A stretch of DNA of 16,072 nt, taken from an uncultured Eubacteriales bacterium (lineage in GTDB: Bacteria; Bacillota; Clostridia; Christensenellales; Aristaeellaceae). The notes beneath the pieces are model-generated. The model ran no database searches. It was not told the origin of the DNA and saw only the letters and a list, made by a program, of their open reading frames with translations. Where the stretch lies: the NCBI GenBank assembly GCA_900548125.1, contig URJN01000011.1, forward strand, positions 1-16,072, read 5' to 3'. Every line of letters begins with the position of its first letter. Position 1 is the first letter of the stretch. The translations under genes and the position numbers were made by a program. Below, piece by piece: positions 1 through 7,560 of this stretch.

Positions 1-908
1 AATTTTGTAAGCGTCTCATCCTTCTGCATCTTTCCATCTTTTAAAACTGTGACAACGTTTTTGGAATTGTTCTTTTCGTCTTTTTCTGTATCCGTAAAGT
101 TAATCAATACTTCATAGTCACTGTCTCCGTCTTTTCCGTCTGTATCTGTAATCTTATGGCGAACTAACTTGTACTCTGTTGATTTTGTACTGCTGCTACT
201 GCTTGAACCTGAGCTTGAATTTTGGTTCATGCTTTTTGCACGTTCGAACAAGTCTGTAGAATCATACAAATAGTACATATACGTTCCATCAGAGTATACA
301 TTACTTGCCGCACGGGACATCCATGCTTTCTCATAATGAGTATCTGTTGCCACATTCTCATAAAGACTCTTCAGTTCTTTGAAGTTCCCCTTGTACAAAC
401 TTCTTGCACTTGTATCACTGAACAGGAAGAATGCATGGTTCATATCTCCGTCTGTCTCAACACGGTCACGGCTCATAACTTCTGTGTAGACATCTGTGTA
501 ACAAGGATCCACATAAAACCACTGACCATCAACCTTTACTGCATTCCAATAATGGTCGGATCCGAAGTCCTCCTGTTCTTCGCCGTACATTGTAACATCA
601 GACTGGAAGGAGATTCTTACAAGGTCAACTGTGTAATTCTTTGAAGTGTCAAGCTTGCCATCTGTATAGTACAGTTCTTTGGCTGTCTTCCAGTTGGAGC
701 TGTCATAGCCTGCATTCGTATCTTTCAGATAAATATCCTTATCCAGACACTGTACAAGGTATGTGTAAGCTTTGGAGTAACCAAGACATACGGATGTACC
801 CATACCGAATGCACCAAACTGAGAACCTTCCCAATAATTGATAACACCAGTTGTCATACCAGTTGCAGCCTGCTGCGCATACATTGGGATTGCTTCTTTG
901 AATGATAA
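1..908 (-). CDS. Transglutaminase-like domain protein, internal fragment
   Basis: The minus-strand frame is open from about 908 through the left edge with no stop, so both ends of the gene are missing. The translation contains a transglutaminase-like (Cys-His-Asp) core. The Cys sits in SVCLGYSKAYTYL (codon 786-788), the His in SDHYWNAVKVDGQW (552-554) and the Asp in FYVDPCYTD (507-509). Spacing and surrounding motifs match bacterial transglutaminase-like proteases or cross-linkers of the Firmicute cell surface. After the core come a stretch rich in Tyr, Asp and Ser, a Ser-rich linker (about 186-218) and a Lys/Asp-rich tail. This layout suggests an extracytoplasmic protein with further C-terminal domains beyond the window. 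Base composition is clearly AT-richer than everything to the right. The substrate is unknown. The frame stays open past 908 only because it runs antisense to permease codons. Confidence 0.8.
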
Positions 909-912
909 GTCT
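898..912. other. Chimeric or rearrangement junction
   Basis: To the left, the minus strand encodes a convincing transglutaminase-like protein up to about SFKEAIPMYAQQ. To the right, the plus strand encodes a convincing permease from about 909 (VWLIITISFTLVHTMPGDP). Neither gene has a proper 5' end here, and composition shifts from roughly 40% to roughly 60% GC at the same place. No insertion-sequence ends, target duplication, integrase or tRNA is visible. The position is accurate only to about 10-30 bp because minus-strand antisense reading of a membrane helix also looks protein-like. Confidence 0.75.
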
Positions 913-1856
913 GGCTGATTATCACCATCAGCTTCACGCTGGTGCATACCATGCCGGGCGACCCGATCATCTTTCTGATTGGCGAAGAGGAATACTATTA
1001 CCTGTTGGATAACAACCCTGCCTATCTGGAACAGGTCACGGAGAAATTCGGTCTGAACGACGATCTGCCGACACAGTACGCACGCTACATGAAAAGCGTG
1101 CTGACGCTGGATTTCGGTCTTTCCTATACCAACCAGAAGCCCGTCATCGAAAATTTCCGTTCCGCCGCGTATTGGACGCTGCTGCTCTCCGTTCCGACGC
1201 TCATCATCTCCTGCATTCTCGGCGCGGTGCTCGGCATTCACGCGGGCATCCGCCCCGGCGGTCTGTTTGACCGCATCGCCACGCCGTTTTTCCTGTTTCT
1301 GAATACCATTCCTTCAAACTGCCTGAGTCTGCTGCTGCTCATCGCGTTCGCCTACAAGCTCAAGTGGGTGCCGATCAACGGCATGGTTTCGCCCGGTCTT
1401 TCCGGCGCGGCGCGGACGGCGAGCATCGTCCAGCACATGATTCTGCCGCTGTGCATTTTGATTCTGTTCCGCACGTCGGGTGATTTCATGCTGATGAAAA
1501 GCACCGTCTCCCAGATTCGGCAGGAGGAATACATCCTCACCGCACGCGCCAAGGGCATCGGTCAAAACAAGGTGCTCTTTCGCCATGTGCTTAAAAACGC
1601 GCTCGTGCCGTATTCCACATCGCTGTGCATGCAGCTGGGCGGGCTGCTCTCCGGCGCGATGGTGGTCGAGGTCGTCTTCGGCTGGAAGGGCATGGGACAG
1701 ATGATGTACAACGCCGTATCCTGCCGCGACTTTGCGACCGCGCAGTTCTGCTTCCTGCTTTCGGCGCTCTGCGTCGTGCTCAGCAACCTGCTGGGCGATA
1801 TCGTCGCCGCGGCGATCGACCCGCGCATTCGGGAGGAGGCGGCAGAGCGTGCTTAA
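909..1856 (+). CDS. NikB/DppB-type ABC transporter permease, 5'-truncated
   Basis: This is an inner-membrane permease of the dipeptide/oligopeptide/nickel ABC family. Homology-like sequence starts at 909, with an in-frame TAA just before at 906; the first usable start is GTG 942. The visible N-terminus is the end of the first membrane helix plus the family hallmark HTMPGDP. Roughly 12-16 residues (the start and first part of helix 1) are missing at the junction. The periplasmic loop (GLNDDLPTQYARYMKSVL, then LDFGLSY) is typical of NikB/DppB. Several hydrophobic helices follow, then the EAA coupling loop (ILTARAKGIGQNKVLFRHVL) that contacts the ATPases, and the conserved VVFGWKGMGQMM. It overlaps the next permease by 8 bp. 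Peptide versus metal specificity cannot be read from the permease alone. Confidence 0.85.
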   Translation, partial: VWLIITISFTLVHTMPGDPIIFLIGEEEYYYLLDNNPAYLEQVTEKFGLNDDLPTQYARYMKSVLTLDFGLSYTNQKPVIENFRSAAYWTLLLSVPTLIISCILGAVLGIHAGIRPGGLFDRIATPFFLFLNTIPSNCLSLLLLIAFAYKLKWVPINGMVSPGLSGAARTASIVQHMILPLCILILFRTSGDFMLMKSTVSQIRQEEYILTARAKGIGQNKVLFRHVLKNALVPYSTSLCMQLGGLLSGAMVVEVVFGWKGMGQMMYNAVSCRDFATAQFCFLLSALCVVLSNLLGDIVAAAIDPRIREEAAERA

Positions 1857-2649
1857 AAAGCATAACCCCGCCGCTATCGCAGGCTGGTGCATCATTTTGG
1901 CGTTCTGCCTGATTGCGATTTTCGCGGATTTCATCGCGCCGTATGACCCCTCTGAACTGGGCACGGCGTATCTCAAGCCCAGCGCGGAGCATCTGCTGGG
2001 GACGAACGATTTGGGGCAGGATATTTTCAGCGAGATGGTTTACGGCACACGCGTGTCGCTGCTGCTCGGCGTGTTTTCCGCACTGCTGGTTTCGCTGATC
2101 GGCACAGCTTTGGCACTTATCGCCGGATACTTCGGCGGTACGGCGGATAAAACCATCTGCGCTGTGATCGACGTTGCGATGGCAGTTCCGTCCCTGCCGC
2201 TGACGATGCTGCTGATTGCCTACCTCAAGAGCGGCATGTTCAGCCTGATTCTGGCGATCAGCATCACCGCATGGACGGGCACGGCACGCATCCTGCGCAC
2301 GCGCGTCAAGCAGATCTGCGAACTGCCCTATATCAAGATTGAAAAGGCGATGGGCGTTTCCGCGCCGGTCATCATGGTGCGCCACATTTTGCCCAACCTC
2401 AAGGATATCCTGCTCACGCGCATGGCGCTTTCCGTCTCCGGCGCGATGACGACGGAATCCGGATTGAGCTTTCTCGGTCTGGGAACATACGGTCAAAAGA
2501 GCTGGGGCAACATCCTGCATTTTGCCTTCTTCCGCAACAGCATTCTGCGCAAACAGATCTGGTGGTATCTGCCGCCGATCATCTGCATCAGCGTCGCGGT
2601 GATGGGCTTCATGCTCGTGGGCTACTATGGCCGGCAGAGAAGGGAGTGA
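1849..2649 (+). CDS. NikC/DppC-type ABC transporter permease
   Basis: This is the second permease of the importer, 266 aa, forming the membrane channel with the preceding gene. I chose GTG 1849, preceded by GGAGG at 1832-1838. The protein then begins MLKKHNPAAIAGWCIILAF, a normal NikC/DppC start, followed by APYDP and the hallmark HLLGTNDLGQDIFSEMVYGT. The EAA loop is at IKIEKAMGVSAPVIMVRHIL, and the C-terminal GLSFLGLGTYGQKSWGNIL is conserved in this family. The length is close to NikC (about 270-300 aa). An in-frame extension upstream to 1732 exists but overlaps the previous gene and reads as low-complexity Arg/Ser sequence, so I reject it. Confidence 0.9.
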   Translation: MLKKHNPAAIAGWCIILAFCLIAIFADFIAPYDPSELGTAYLKPSAEHLLGTNDLGQDIFSEMVYGTRVSLLLGVFSALLVSLIGTALALIAGYFGGTADKTICAVIDVAMAVPSLPLTMLLIAYLKSGMFSLILAISITAWTGTARILRTRVKQICELPYIKIEKAMGVSAPVIMVRHILPNLKDILLTRMALSVSGAMTTESGLSFLGLGTYGQKSWGNILHFAFFRNSILRKQIWWYLPPIICISVAVMGFMLVGYYGRQRRE

Positions 2650-2654
2650 TTACT

Positions 2655-3587
2655 GTGGAAAATGCGATTTTGGATATTCAAAACGTTTCCGTCCGCTTTG
2701 CCAACGGCAGTGCCGTACAGGCGGTTGAACAGGTCTCCCTCTCTGTCTTTCCCAGCGATAAACTCTGCATCATCGGCGAAACGGGAAGCGGCAAGAGCAT
2801 CCTTTTGCTCTCCGTGCTGCGCCTGCTTCCGGCAAGTGCTGTCGTCAGCGGCGACGTGTGCTTTCACGGGCAAAGCCTGTTCGCCCTTTCGCCCAAGCAG
2901 ATGGATGGCGTTCGCGGCGGTCAAATCTCCTATGTGCCGCAGGGAAGCGGCAACGGCATGAACCCGCTGCTTTCCGTTGGATTTCAGGTTGGCGAACCGC
3001 TGATAGCGCATCGCGGCATGAATAAAAAACGGGCGATTGCCCGTGCGGTGGAGCTGATGCGCCGCTTTCATCTGGGGCGTGAAGAAGAACTGGCGCGGCA
3101 GTACCCCTACACCCTGAGCGGCGGCATGCGCCAGCGTGCGCTGATTGCGATGGGCATCAGTGCCGACGCGGAGCTTCTGCTCTTTGACGAGCCGACCAAA
3201 GGGCTGGACGAAGCACGCATCCGTCTGGTCGCTGACACGCTGAACGAGCTGGACGGGCAGACGATGGTCTGCGTCACGCACGACCTGAGCTTTGCGCGTG
3301 ACGTCGCCAATCGCATCGGTGTGATGTATGCGGCGAATCTCATCGAGGTCGCTGACGCGGACGAGCTGTACGCCCATCCGCTGCATCCCTATACGCGCGA
3401 TATGCTCGCCGCCATGCCGGAAAACGGGCTGCATTTCCGCCCCGGCTATGCCCCCGCGCACGACGATACGCGCGTGACCGGCTGCAAATATCGAATGCGC
3501 TGCCCGAATTGCAGCGAAAAATGTGCCGAAATGCCGCCGATGGCGGACGTGGACGGCCACAAAGTGAGGTGTTGGCAGTATGTGTGA
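2655..3587 (+). CDS. NikD/DppD-type ABC transporter ATP-binding protein
   Basis: This is the first cytoplasmic ATPase of the importer, about 310 aa. Motifs in order are Walker A GETGSGKS (residues 41-48), Q-loop YVPQGSGNGMNPL, signature LSGGMRQR, Walker B LLLFDEPTKGLD and H-loop CVTHDL. The C-terminus carries the oligopeptide-type extension with spaced cysteines (CKYRMRCPNCSEKCAEMPP). I chose GTG 2655 because AGGGAG lies just upstream (2641-2646) and the protein then begins MENAILDIQNVSVRF; a GTG at 2646 is possible but overlaps the permease stop. The next gene starts 8 bp inside this one. ATPases of this type pair with a DppF/NikE partner, as here. Confidence 0.9.
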   Translation: MENAILDIQNVSVRFANGSAVQAVEQVSLSVFPSDKLCIIGETGSGKSILLLSVLRLLPASAVVSGDVCFHGQSLFALSPKQMDGVRGGQISYVPQGSGNGMNPLLSVGFQVGEPLIAHRGMNKKRAIARAVELMRRFHLGREEELARQYPYTLSGGMRQRALIAMGISADAELLLFDEPTKGLDEARIRLVADTLNELDGQTMVCVTHDLSFARDVANRIGVMYAANLIEVADADELYAHPLHPYTRDMLAAMPENGLHFRPGYAPAHDDTRVTGCKYRMRCPNCSEKCAEMPPMADVDGHKVRCWQYV

Positions 3588-4269
3588 AGCCATCATGGAG
3601 GCTGTTTCGCTGACCAAGCACTTCCGCAGCGCGGATAAGACGTGGTTCACCGCGGTGGACGGCGCGTCGATTTCCCTGCAAAAGGGCAAAACGCTCGGTC
3701 TGCTTGGGCAGAGCGGCAGCGGCAAATCCACGCTGGGACAAATGATGGTCGGCTTGCTCAAGCCCGATTCCGGCGAGCTGTTTTTCCATGGCAAGCTGCT
3801 TAGCTATCCCATTCGAGGGCAGGCACGCCGCAGGATTCAGATTCTCTTTCAGCACCCGGAGGTTTCGTTCAATCCCCAGCTCACGCTTCGACAGAGCCTG
3901 GTTGAACCCTTCAAGTTGATGGGCAAACCGTTTGACGACGGGGCGATTCTCTCCGTTATCGAGCCGTTCGGCCTGCACGCCGAGCATCTTACCCGCTATC
4001 CCGGCGAACTTTCCGGCGGCGAATTGCAGCGTGCTGCGCTGGCACGTGTCACCGTGCTTGAGCCGGAGATGATCCTGCTCGACGAGCCGACCAGCATGCT
4101 GGACGTGATTACGCAGGCGCAGATGATCGACTTCCTGCGCCGCTATCAGCAGCAGCATCAGACCGCCTATCTGTTCATCACGCACAGCACGGCGCTTGCC
4201 GAGCAATTCTGTGACGAGATTGTGAACATGGAGGACGGGCGGCTGCTCAAAGAAAGGAATACGAAATGA
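3580..4269 (+). CDS. NikE/DppF-type ABC transporter ATP-binding protein
   Basis: This is the second ATPase of the importer, 229 aa. It shows Walker A GQSGSGKS (residues 43-50), Q-loop ILFQHPEVSFNP, signature LSGGELQR, Walker B MILLDEPTSMLD and H-loop FITHSTAL. It lacks the C-terminal oligopeptide extension of OppF/DppF (usually about 320 aa). In length it is closer to the short NikE or metallophore-type ATPases, which weakly favours metal or metal-chelate transport over peptides. I prefer ATG 3580 (GAGG upstream at 3565-3568) to the internal ATG 3595. The stop overlaps the next start as ATGA, implying translational coupling. Confidence 0.88.
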   Translation: MCEAIMEAVSLTKHFRSADKTWFTAVDGASISLQKGKTLGLLGQSGSGKSTLGQMMVGLLKPDSGELFFHGKLLSYPIRGQARRRIQILFQHPEVSFNPQLTLRQSLVEPFKLMGKPFDDGAILSVIEPFGLHAEHLTRYPGELSGGELQRAALARVTVLEPEMILLDEPTSMLDVITQAQMIDFLRRYQQQHQTAYLFITHSTALAEQFCDEIVNMEDGRLLKERNTK

Positions 4270-4610
4270 AACGAATCGCAATCGTCGCCTGCGAAAATTC
4301 CAATACGGTCTGCGCGGGCTGTGCCTGTTTGAACGCCTTTTACGACCGCCGCAAGTCCTTTGAGCGTTACGCAGGCGAGGAGCTTCGGCTGATGGCGTTC
4401 ATGCGCTGTTCCCACTGCGTCAAGGACGGCGACCCGATGCAGGATGCGGGCTTCGTGGAGAAGCTGGAGCGCTTTGTCAGCGAGAGCGTGGAGATCGTCC
4501 ATATCGGTCTGTGCGGCGGACGCACGGAGGAAACCGCATGCCCCGGCATGGCGAAAATGGCGGCAGCCTTCCGTGAAAAGGGTTTGACCGTCGTTTGGGG
4601 GACGCACTAA
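4266..4610 (+). CDS. Small Cys-rich protein resembling CGGC-domain metal-binding family
   Basis: This is a 114-aa cytoplasmic protein with no signal peptide or membrane segment. Cysteines occur in clusters: ACENSNTVCAGCACL near the N-terminus, FMRCSHCVKDG in the middle and HIGLCGGRTEETACPGM near the C-terminus. Its length, start (MKRIAIVACENSN) and Cys placement resemble the CGGC-domain family, predicted metal-binding proteins of about 110 aa, but the central CGGC is CSHC here. It is coupled by an ATGA overlap to the ABC ATPase and is the last gene of the import operon, so a role in handling or sensing the imported metal is plausible. The function is not established. The TAA stop touches the palindromic repeat that follows. 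Confidence 0.7.
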   Translation: MKRIAIVACENSNTVCAGCACLNAFYDRRKSFERYAGEELRLMAFMRCSHCVKDGDPMQDAGFVEKLERFVSESVEIVHIGLCGGRTEETACPGMAKMAAAFREKGLTVVWGTH

Positions 4611-4637
4611 CTCCTTCAGTCGCGCTAACGCGTGCCA

Positions 4638-4661
4638 GCTCCCTCTTAGAGGGAGCCTTTT
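4638..4661 (+). terminator. Rho-independent terminator of the import operon
   Basis: A perfect 8-bp GC-rich stem (GCTCCCTC / GAGGGAGC) with a TTA loop is followed by CCTTTTA on the plus strand. It starts 28 nt after the stop of the last plus-strand gene, inside the left arm of the inverted repeat. The U-run is short (four), so efficiency may be moderate. Confidence 0.6.
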
Positions 4662-4680
4662 ACGCCGAAATAACGTCATA

Positions 4681-4710
4681 TATAAATAAAACCTTCCTCA
4701 TCGAGGGAGG
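4681..4710 (-). terminator. Rho-independent terminator of the cobalamin operon
   Basis: Read on the minus strand, CCTCCCTC-GAT-GAGGAAGG (one mismatched pair) is followed by TTTTATTTATA. It lies about 50 nt beyond the cbiK stop, inside the right arm of the inverted repeat, and is correctly placed to end the long minus-strand operon. Confidence 0.6.
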
Positions 4711-4760
4711 CGGCACGACGAAGTCGTGACGGAAGGAGTTCACCACGCATTCCCCGTTCA

Positions 4761-5561
4761 TCATGCAGGAAGTGCGTGGTTTTTCTTATTGTTTGATTTC
4801 AGTTCCGCCTTCAAATGCTCCACATACAGCCTCTGCACATCTTCCAGCTCGCCCAGCCCTTCCACCGTGCAATGCACGTCGAATCCGGCGGCGGTCAGAT
4901 GGCTTTTCCAGCTATCCGCATCATCGCCCGCCATATCGTTTTGTGCGTGGTCGCCCGCGACAAGCATCATCGGGCGCAGCTCGATGTGCTTTGCGCCCAG
5001 CGCACGCAGCTCGCCGATGGCGTTTTCCAGCGTCGGCCAGCCCTCGACCGTTCCGACGACGACATTGGGATGGCCTTGCAGCCGAAGTGCCGTCTGCATC
5101 GCGGGATAGACCATGTTTGCGAAATGCGTCGTGCCGTGCCCCATGAGCAGAAGCGCGTCCGCATCATCAGGCTTGAGAGCCGCCAAAATCTCAGCCAGCT
5201 TAAGCAAGTCATCGTTATTCGCAATCAGCGGTTTACCGATGCCGCCACGCAGGAATCGCCCCGCATAGCGCATATACGATGCGCGGATTTTTTCGTCGTA
5301 TTCGTTGCCGCAGAGCAGGTGTGTCGGCTGAACAAACACCGTGTCATAGCTTTCGTTCGACAGTTTTTCCAATGTTTCCTCAAGCGACGGCACAATTTCG
5401 CCGCGCGATTTCAACACCTTGCGGACGATGCTGCTCGTATACGCGCGGAACACGTCATAGCCCTCCGCAGCCTGCGCCAGTGCGCGCTCCACCGCGTCGA
5501 TGCTCCGCCGTGCCCTTTCATACGTCGTGCCAAAACTCACAATGACCAACGCTTTTTTCAT
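4761..5561 (-). CDS. cbiK: Sirohydrochlorin cobaltochelatase (anaerobic)
   Basis: This enzyme inserts Co2+ into sirohydrochlorin, the first committed step of the oxygen-independent cobalamin pathway. It has 266 aa, near the Salmonella CbiK length, and begins MKKALVIVSFGTTYERARRS, the family's N-terminal signature. Candidate metal and catalytic residues are His142 in LLLMGHGTTHFAN, His205 in VAGDHAQNDMAGDD, and acidic residues in CGNEYDE (87-90). There is no signal peptide, so it is cytoplasmic, unlike some periplasmic CbiK-P forms. The ATG at 5561 overlaps the cbiJ stop as ATGA and has GGAGG about 9 nt upstream (5570-5574 on the minus strand). It is the last gene of the operon. The extreme C-terminus (KSNNKKNHALPA) is polar and probably unstructured. 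Confidence 0.93.
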   Translation of the reverse strand: MKKALVIVSFGTTYERARRSIDAVERALAQAAEGYDVFRAYTSSIVRKVLKSRGEIVPSLEETLEKLSNESYDTVFVQPTHLLCGNEYDEKIRASYMRYAGRFLRGGIGKPLIANNDDLLKLAEILAALKPDDADALLLMGHGTTHFANMVYPAMQTALRLQGHPNVVVGTVEGWPTLENAIGELRALGAKHIELRPMMLVAGDHAQNDMAGDDADSWKSHLTAAGFDVHCTVEGLGELEDVQRLYVEHLKAELKSNNKKNHALPA

Positions 5562-6265
5562 CGTTTATCCTCCTTCGGTCGTTCAATCATCACCACGTCG
5601 ATCCCGCGTTCCAGCGCAGGCAGAACCTTATCCGCCACGCCCCCCGGCTGCCCGGAATCCTTTGACACCATCGTGCGGATGCGGAGCTGATCGTAGAGCG
5701 CCGCGTTGAAATCCCGCGAAAACGGCCCCTGCATCGCGATGACGTGGCTCTGCACCATGCCCGCCGCCGCGCAGAGATCGAGTGCCTGATGCGTCGGCAG
5801 GACGCGGACGAACAGCCTTTCTGGCTCAATGACCTTGGCATAGACGCTCAGGGTGTGGCTTCCCGTCGTCAGCAGGATGTTTCCCGCGCAGAGCGCGGCC
5901 AGTGCCGCCGCCTCCTCAGAATTGCCTGCCCACGTCACCGCGTCGCGCCAATCCTCGCGCCTGTCCGCCGCACGCTCGATGCGCACATAGGGGATATGCA
6001 GCGCGTCGGCGCAGGCGCGGATGGTCTGTGTCGCACGGACGGCGAAGGGATGCGTCGCGTCGATGACGCGCTCCGGCCTTTCCGCCGCGATCCACGCCTT
6101 CATGGCCGCTTCATCCAGCGCGCCGATGTGACAAGCTGCGCCTTCCGGCAGAAACTGCCGTGCGTATTCGCTCGTCACGCTGACCAGTACGCTTTCCCCG
6201 CGTGCAAGTGCCAGCGCGGCCTGCTCGCGGCCTTCGGTCGTGCCGCCGAAGATGATCGTTTTCAT
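5558..6265 (-). CDS. cbiJ: Cobalt-precorrin-6A reductase
   Basis: This NADPH-dependent reductase converts cobalt-precorrin-6A to cobalt-precorrin-6B; it has 235 aa. It begins MKTIIFGGTTEGREQAALAL, where GGTTEGRE is the dinucleotide-binding signature of the CbiJ/CobK family. The family motif ERVIDATHPFAVRATQ follows, with LLTTGSHTL in the middle and MVSKDSGQPGGVADKVLPA near the C-terminus. I chose ATG 6265 over an upstream in-frame ATG at 6361, because 6265 overlaps the cbiA stop as ATGA and has GGAGAGG upstream. The extra 32 residues of the longer form are antisense to cbiA and unlike the family. Confidence 0.93.
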   Translation of the reverse strand: MKTIIFGGTTEGREQAALALARGESVLVSVTSEYARQFLPEGAACHIGALDEAAMKAWIAAERPERVIDATHPFAVRATQTIRACADALHIPYVRIERAADRREDWRDAVTWAGNSEEAAALAALCAGNILLTTGSHTLSVYAKVIEPERLFVRVLPTHQALDLCAAAGMVQSHVIAMQGPFSRDFNAALYDQLRIRTMVSKDSGQPGGVADKVLPALERGIDVVMIERPKEDKR

Positions 6266-7560
6266 CGCCACAGCCTCTCCATCCATTCGGGGTGCGACAG
6301 AAAATGCAGATGCGCAAACCCTGCCGTCGTGTTCCCCTTGTGCATCCCGCCCGGCCAGCACAATTCCGGTCGGCTCGCCTTGCGGATTTCAAAATCATAC
6401 GCCGCTTCGCCTGCCGCTTCCGTCGCCGCATGGTGAAACTCATGGGCGGGATACGTCCTTCCCGTCTTCAAATCCGCGACGAGCACATAGCCGAAGCGCT
6501 GCAATCTATCCGTCATGCGGCAAACCTGCGGCAGAAAGCCGACCATCTCCGCGCTGTCGATGCTTTCGGATAAATACATCATGCCGCCGCACTCCGCATA
6601 GCAGGGCAGGCCGCTTTCCAGTGCCGTGCGGATGCTTTGGCGCATGGACATATTGGCCGACAGCCGCACCTTGAATACCTCCGGAAATCCGCCGCCCAGA
6701 TACAGCCCGTCCAGCCCCTTCGGCAGTTCGCCGTCCTCAAGCGGGGAAAACGGCACAAGCTCCACGCCCGCCCCTTCCAGCGCATCGAGATTGGCGCGGT
6801 AGTAAAAGCTGAACGCCTTATCCCGCGCAAGCCCCATGCGAAAGCCGTCCATCCGGGGATATTTCCTCGGCGCGACGGGCAGAACCGGCGCACGCCTTGC
6901 CAATTCCAGAATCATCGGAAGATCAAGCGTGTCCGCGACCTGCCGCGCCGCCTCCTGAATCCGGGGCAGCGCGTCCTCGACCTCCTCGGCGGGCACAAGC
7001 CCCAGATGGCGGCTCTTGAGCGCCAGATTCACATGCTTTTCGATGTAGCCCACGCACGGCAGGCCGGTGTAATGCGCCACCGCGTCGCGCACCAATTCGT
7101 AGTGATGCGTGCCGGAAACCCGGTTGACCAGCACGCCCGCAATGCCGCTGTCTTCCCGGAGCGTCATAAAGCCCTTGACCGTCGCCGCCGCGCTTGCCGC
7201 CGAACCGGAAGCGTCCACCACCAGCAGCACGGGCGTCCGCGTCAGCCGCGCCATCTCCCATGTGGATTGGCGGCAGCTCGTCGCATCCATGCCGTCGTAA
7301 TAGCCCATCACGCCCTCGATGACCGTGATATCCGCCGGGCGGCTGAGCAGTGTCGGCAGATCCCTCGGCTCGATCAAAAAGCTGTCGAGGTTGTGGCTCG
7401 GCCTGCCGCAGACCAGCTCGTGAAAGCCCGTGTCGATGTAATCCGGCCCGACCTTGCAGGGCGCGACGTCCAGCCCGCGCTCCCTGAGTGCCGCCATCAG
7501 CAAAAGGCTCGCCGTCGTCTTGCCGCAGCCGCTGCTCGTGCCCGCCAACAGGATTCTCAT
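6262..7560 (-). CDS. cbiA: Cobyrinate a,c-diamide synthase
   Basis: This glutamine- and ATP-dependent enzyme amidates the a and c side chains of cob(II)yrinate; it has 432 aa. The N-terminal ATPase (dethiobiotin-synthetase-like) domain has a P-loop at GTSSGCGKTTAS (residues 7-18), CKVGPDYIDTGFH at 35-47 and VIEGVMGYYDG at 80-90. The C-terminal class-I glutaminase-like domain has LYLGGGFPE (287-294) and the nucleophile Cys324 in CYAECGGMMYL. A His-rich EFHH near the C-terminus completes the family pattern. I chose ATG 7560, which overlaps the cbiC stop as ATGA and has GGAGGG upstream; the in-frame extension to 7650 is antisense-like. It catalyses the last reaction encoded by this operon. Confidence 0.95.
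   Translation of the reverse strand: MRILLAGTSSGCGKTTASLLLMAALRERGLDVAPCKVGPDYIDTGFHELVCGRPSHNLDSFLIEPRDLPTLLSRPADITVIEGVMGYYDGMDATSCRQSTWEMARLTRTPVLLVVDASGSAASAAATVKGFMTLREDSGIAGVLVNRVSGTHHYELVRDAVAHYTGLPCVGYIEKHVNLALKSRHLGLVPAEEVEDALPRIQEAARQVADTLDLPMILELARRAPVLPVAPRKYPRMDGFRMGLARDKAFSFYYRANLDALEGAGVELVPFSPLEDGELPKGLDGLYLGGGFPEVFKVRLSANMSMRQSIRTALESGLPCYAECGGMMYLSESIDSAEMVGFLPQVCRMTDRLQRFGYVLVADLKTGRTYPAHEFHHAATEAAGEAAYDFEIRKASRPELCWPGGMHKGNTTAGFAHLHFLSHPEWMERLWR

Larger units (their letters stand above)
4609..4740. repeat. Imperfect inverted-repeat element between convergent operons
   Basis: The left arm begins AACTCCTTCAGTCGCG at 4609. The right arm, read on the minus strand from 4740, begins AACTCCTTCCGTCACG. 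The arms are about 45 nt and agree at most positions apart from a few substitutions and one single-base shift. Each contains two nested hairpins. On the left these are CGCG-CTAA-CGCG (4621-4632) and GCTCCCTC-TTA-GAGGGAGC (4638-4656). On the right they are CACGAC-GAA-GTCGTG (4714-4728) and CCTTCCTC-ATC-GAGGGAGG (4692-4710). The centre is AT-rich. There is no coding sequence. It resembles dispersed palindromic (REP or MITE-like) repeats of gut Clostridia; copy number cannot be judged from one window. Confidence 0.7.

Noticed and set aside
909..960. Continuation of the transglutaminase-like minus-strand frame (HQREADGDNQPDLSF)
   Set aside because: The antisense of a hydrophobic helix reads as Asp/Asn/Gln-rich. 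The plus strand gives a clear permease helix and PGDP motif, so this is not genuine protein.
4611..4760. A small gene in the intergenic space between the operons
   Set aside because: The space is filled by the inverted repeat and terminators. No frame with a ribosome-binding site and sensible protein was found.
4742..4784. 8-bp inverted repeat ACCACGCA / TGCGTGGT followed by a T-run on the plus strand, overlapping the end of cbiK
   Set aside because: The loop is 23 nt and a better plus-strand terminator lies just before it. It may be a back-up terminator but is too weak to list as a feature.
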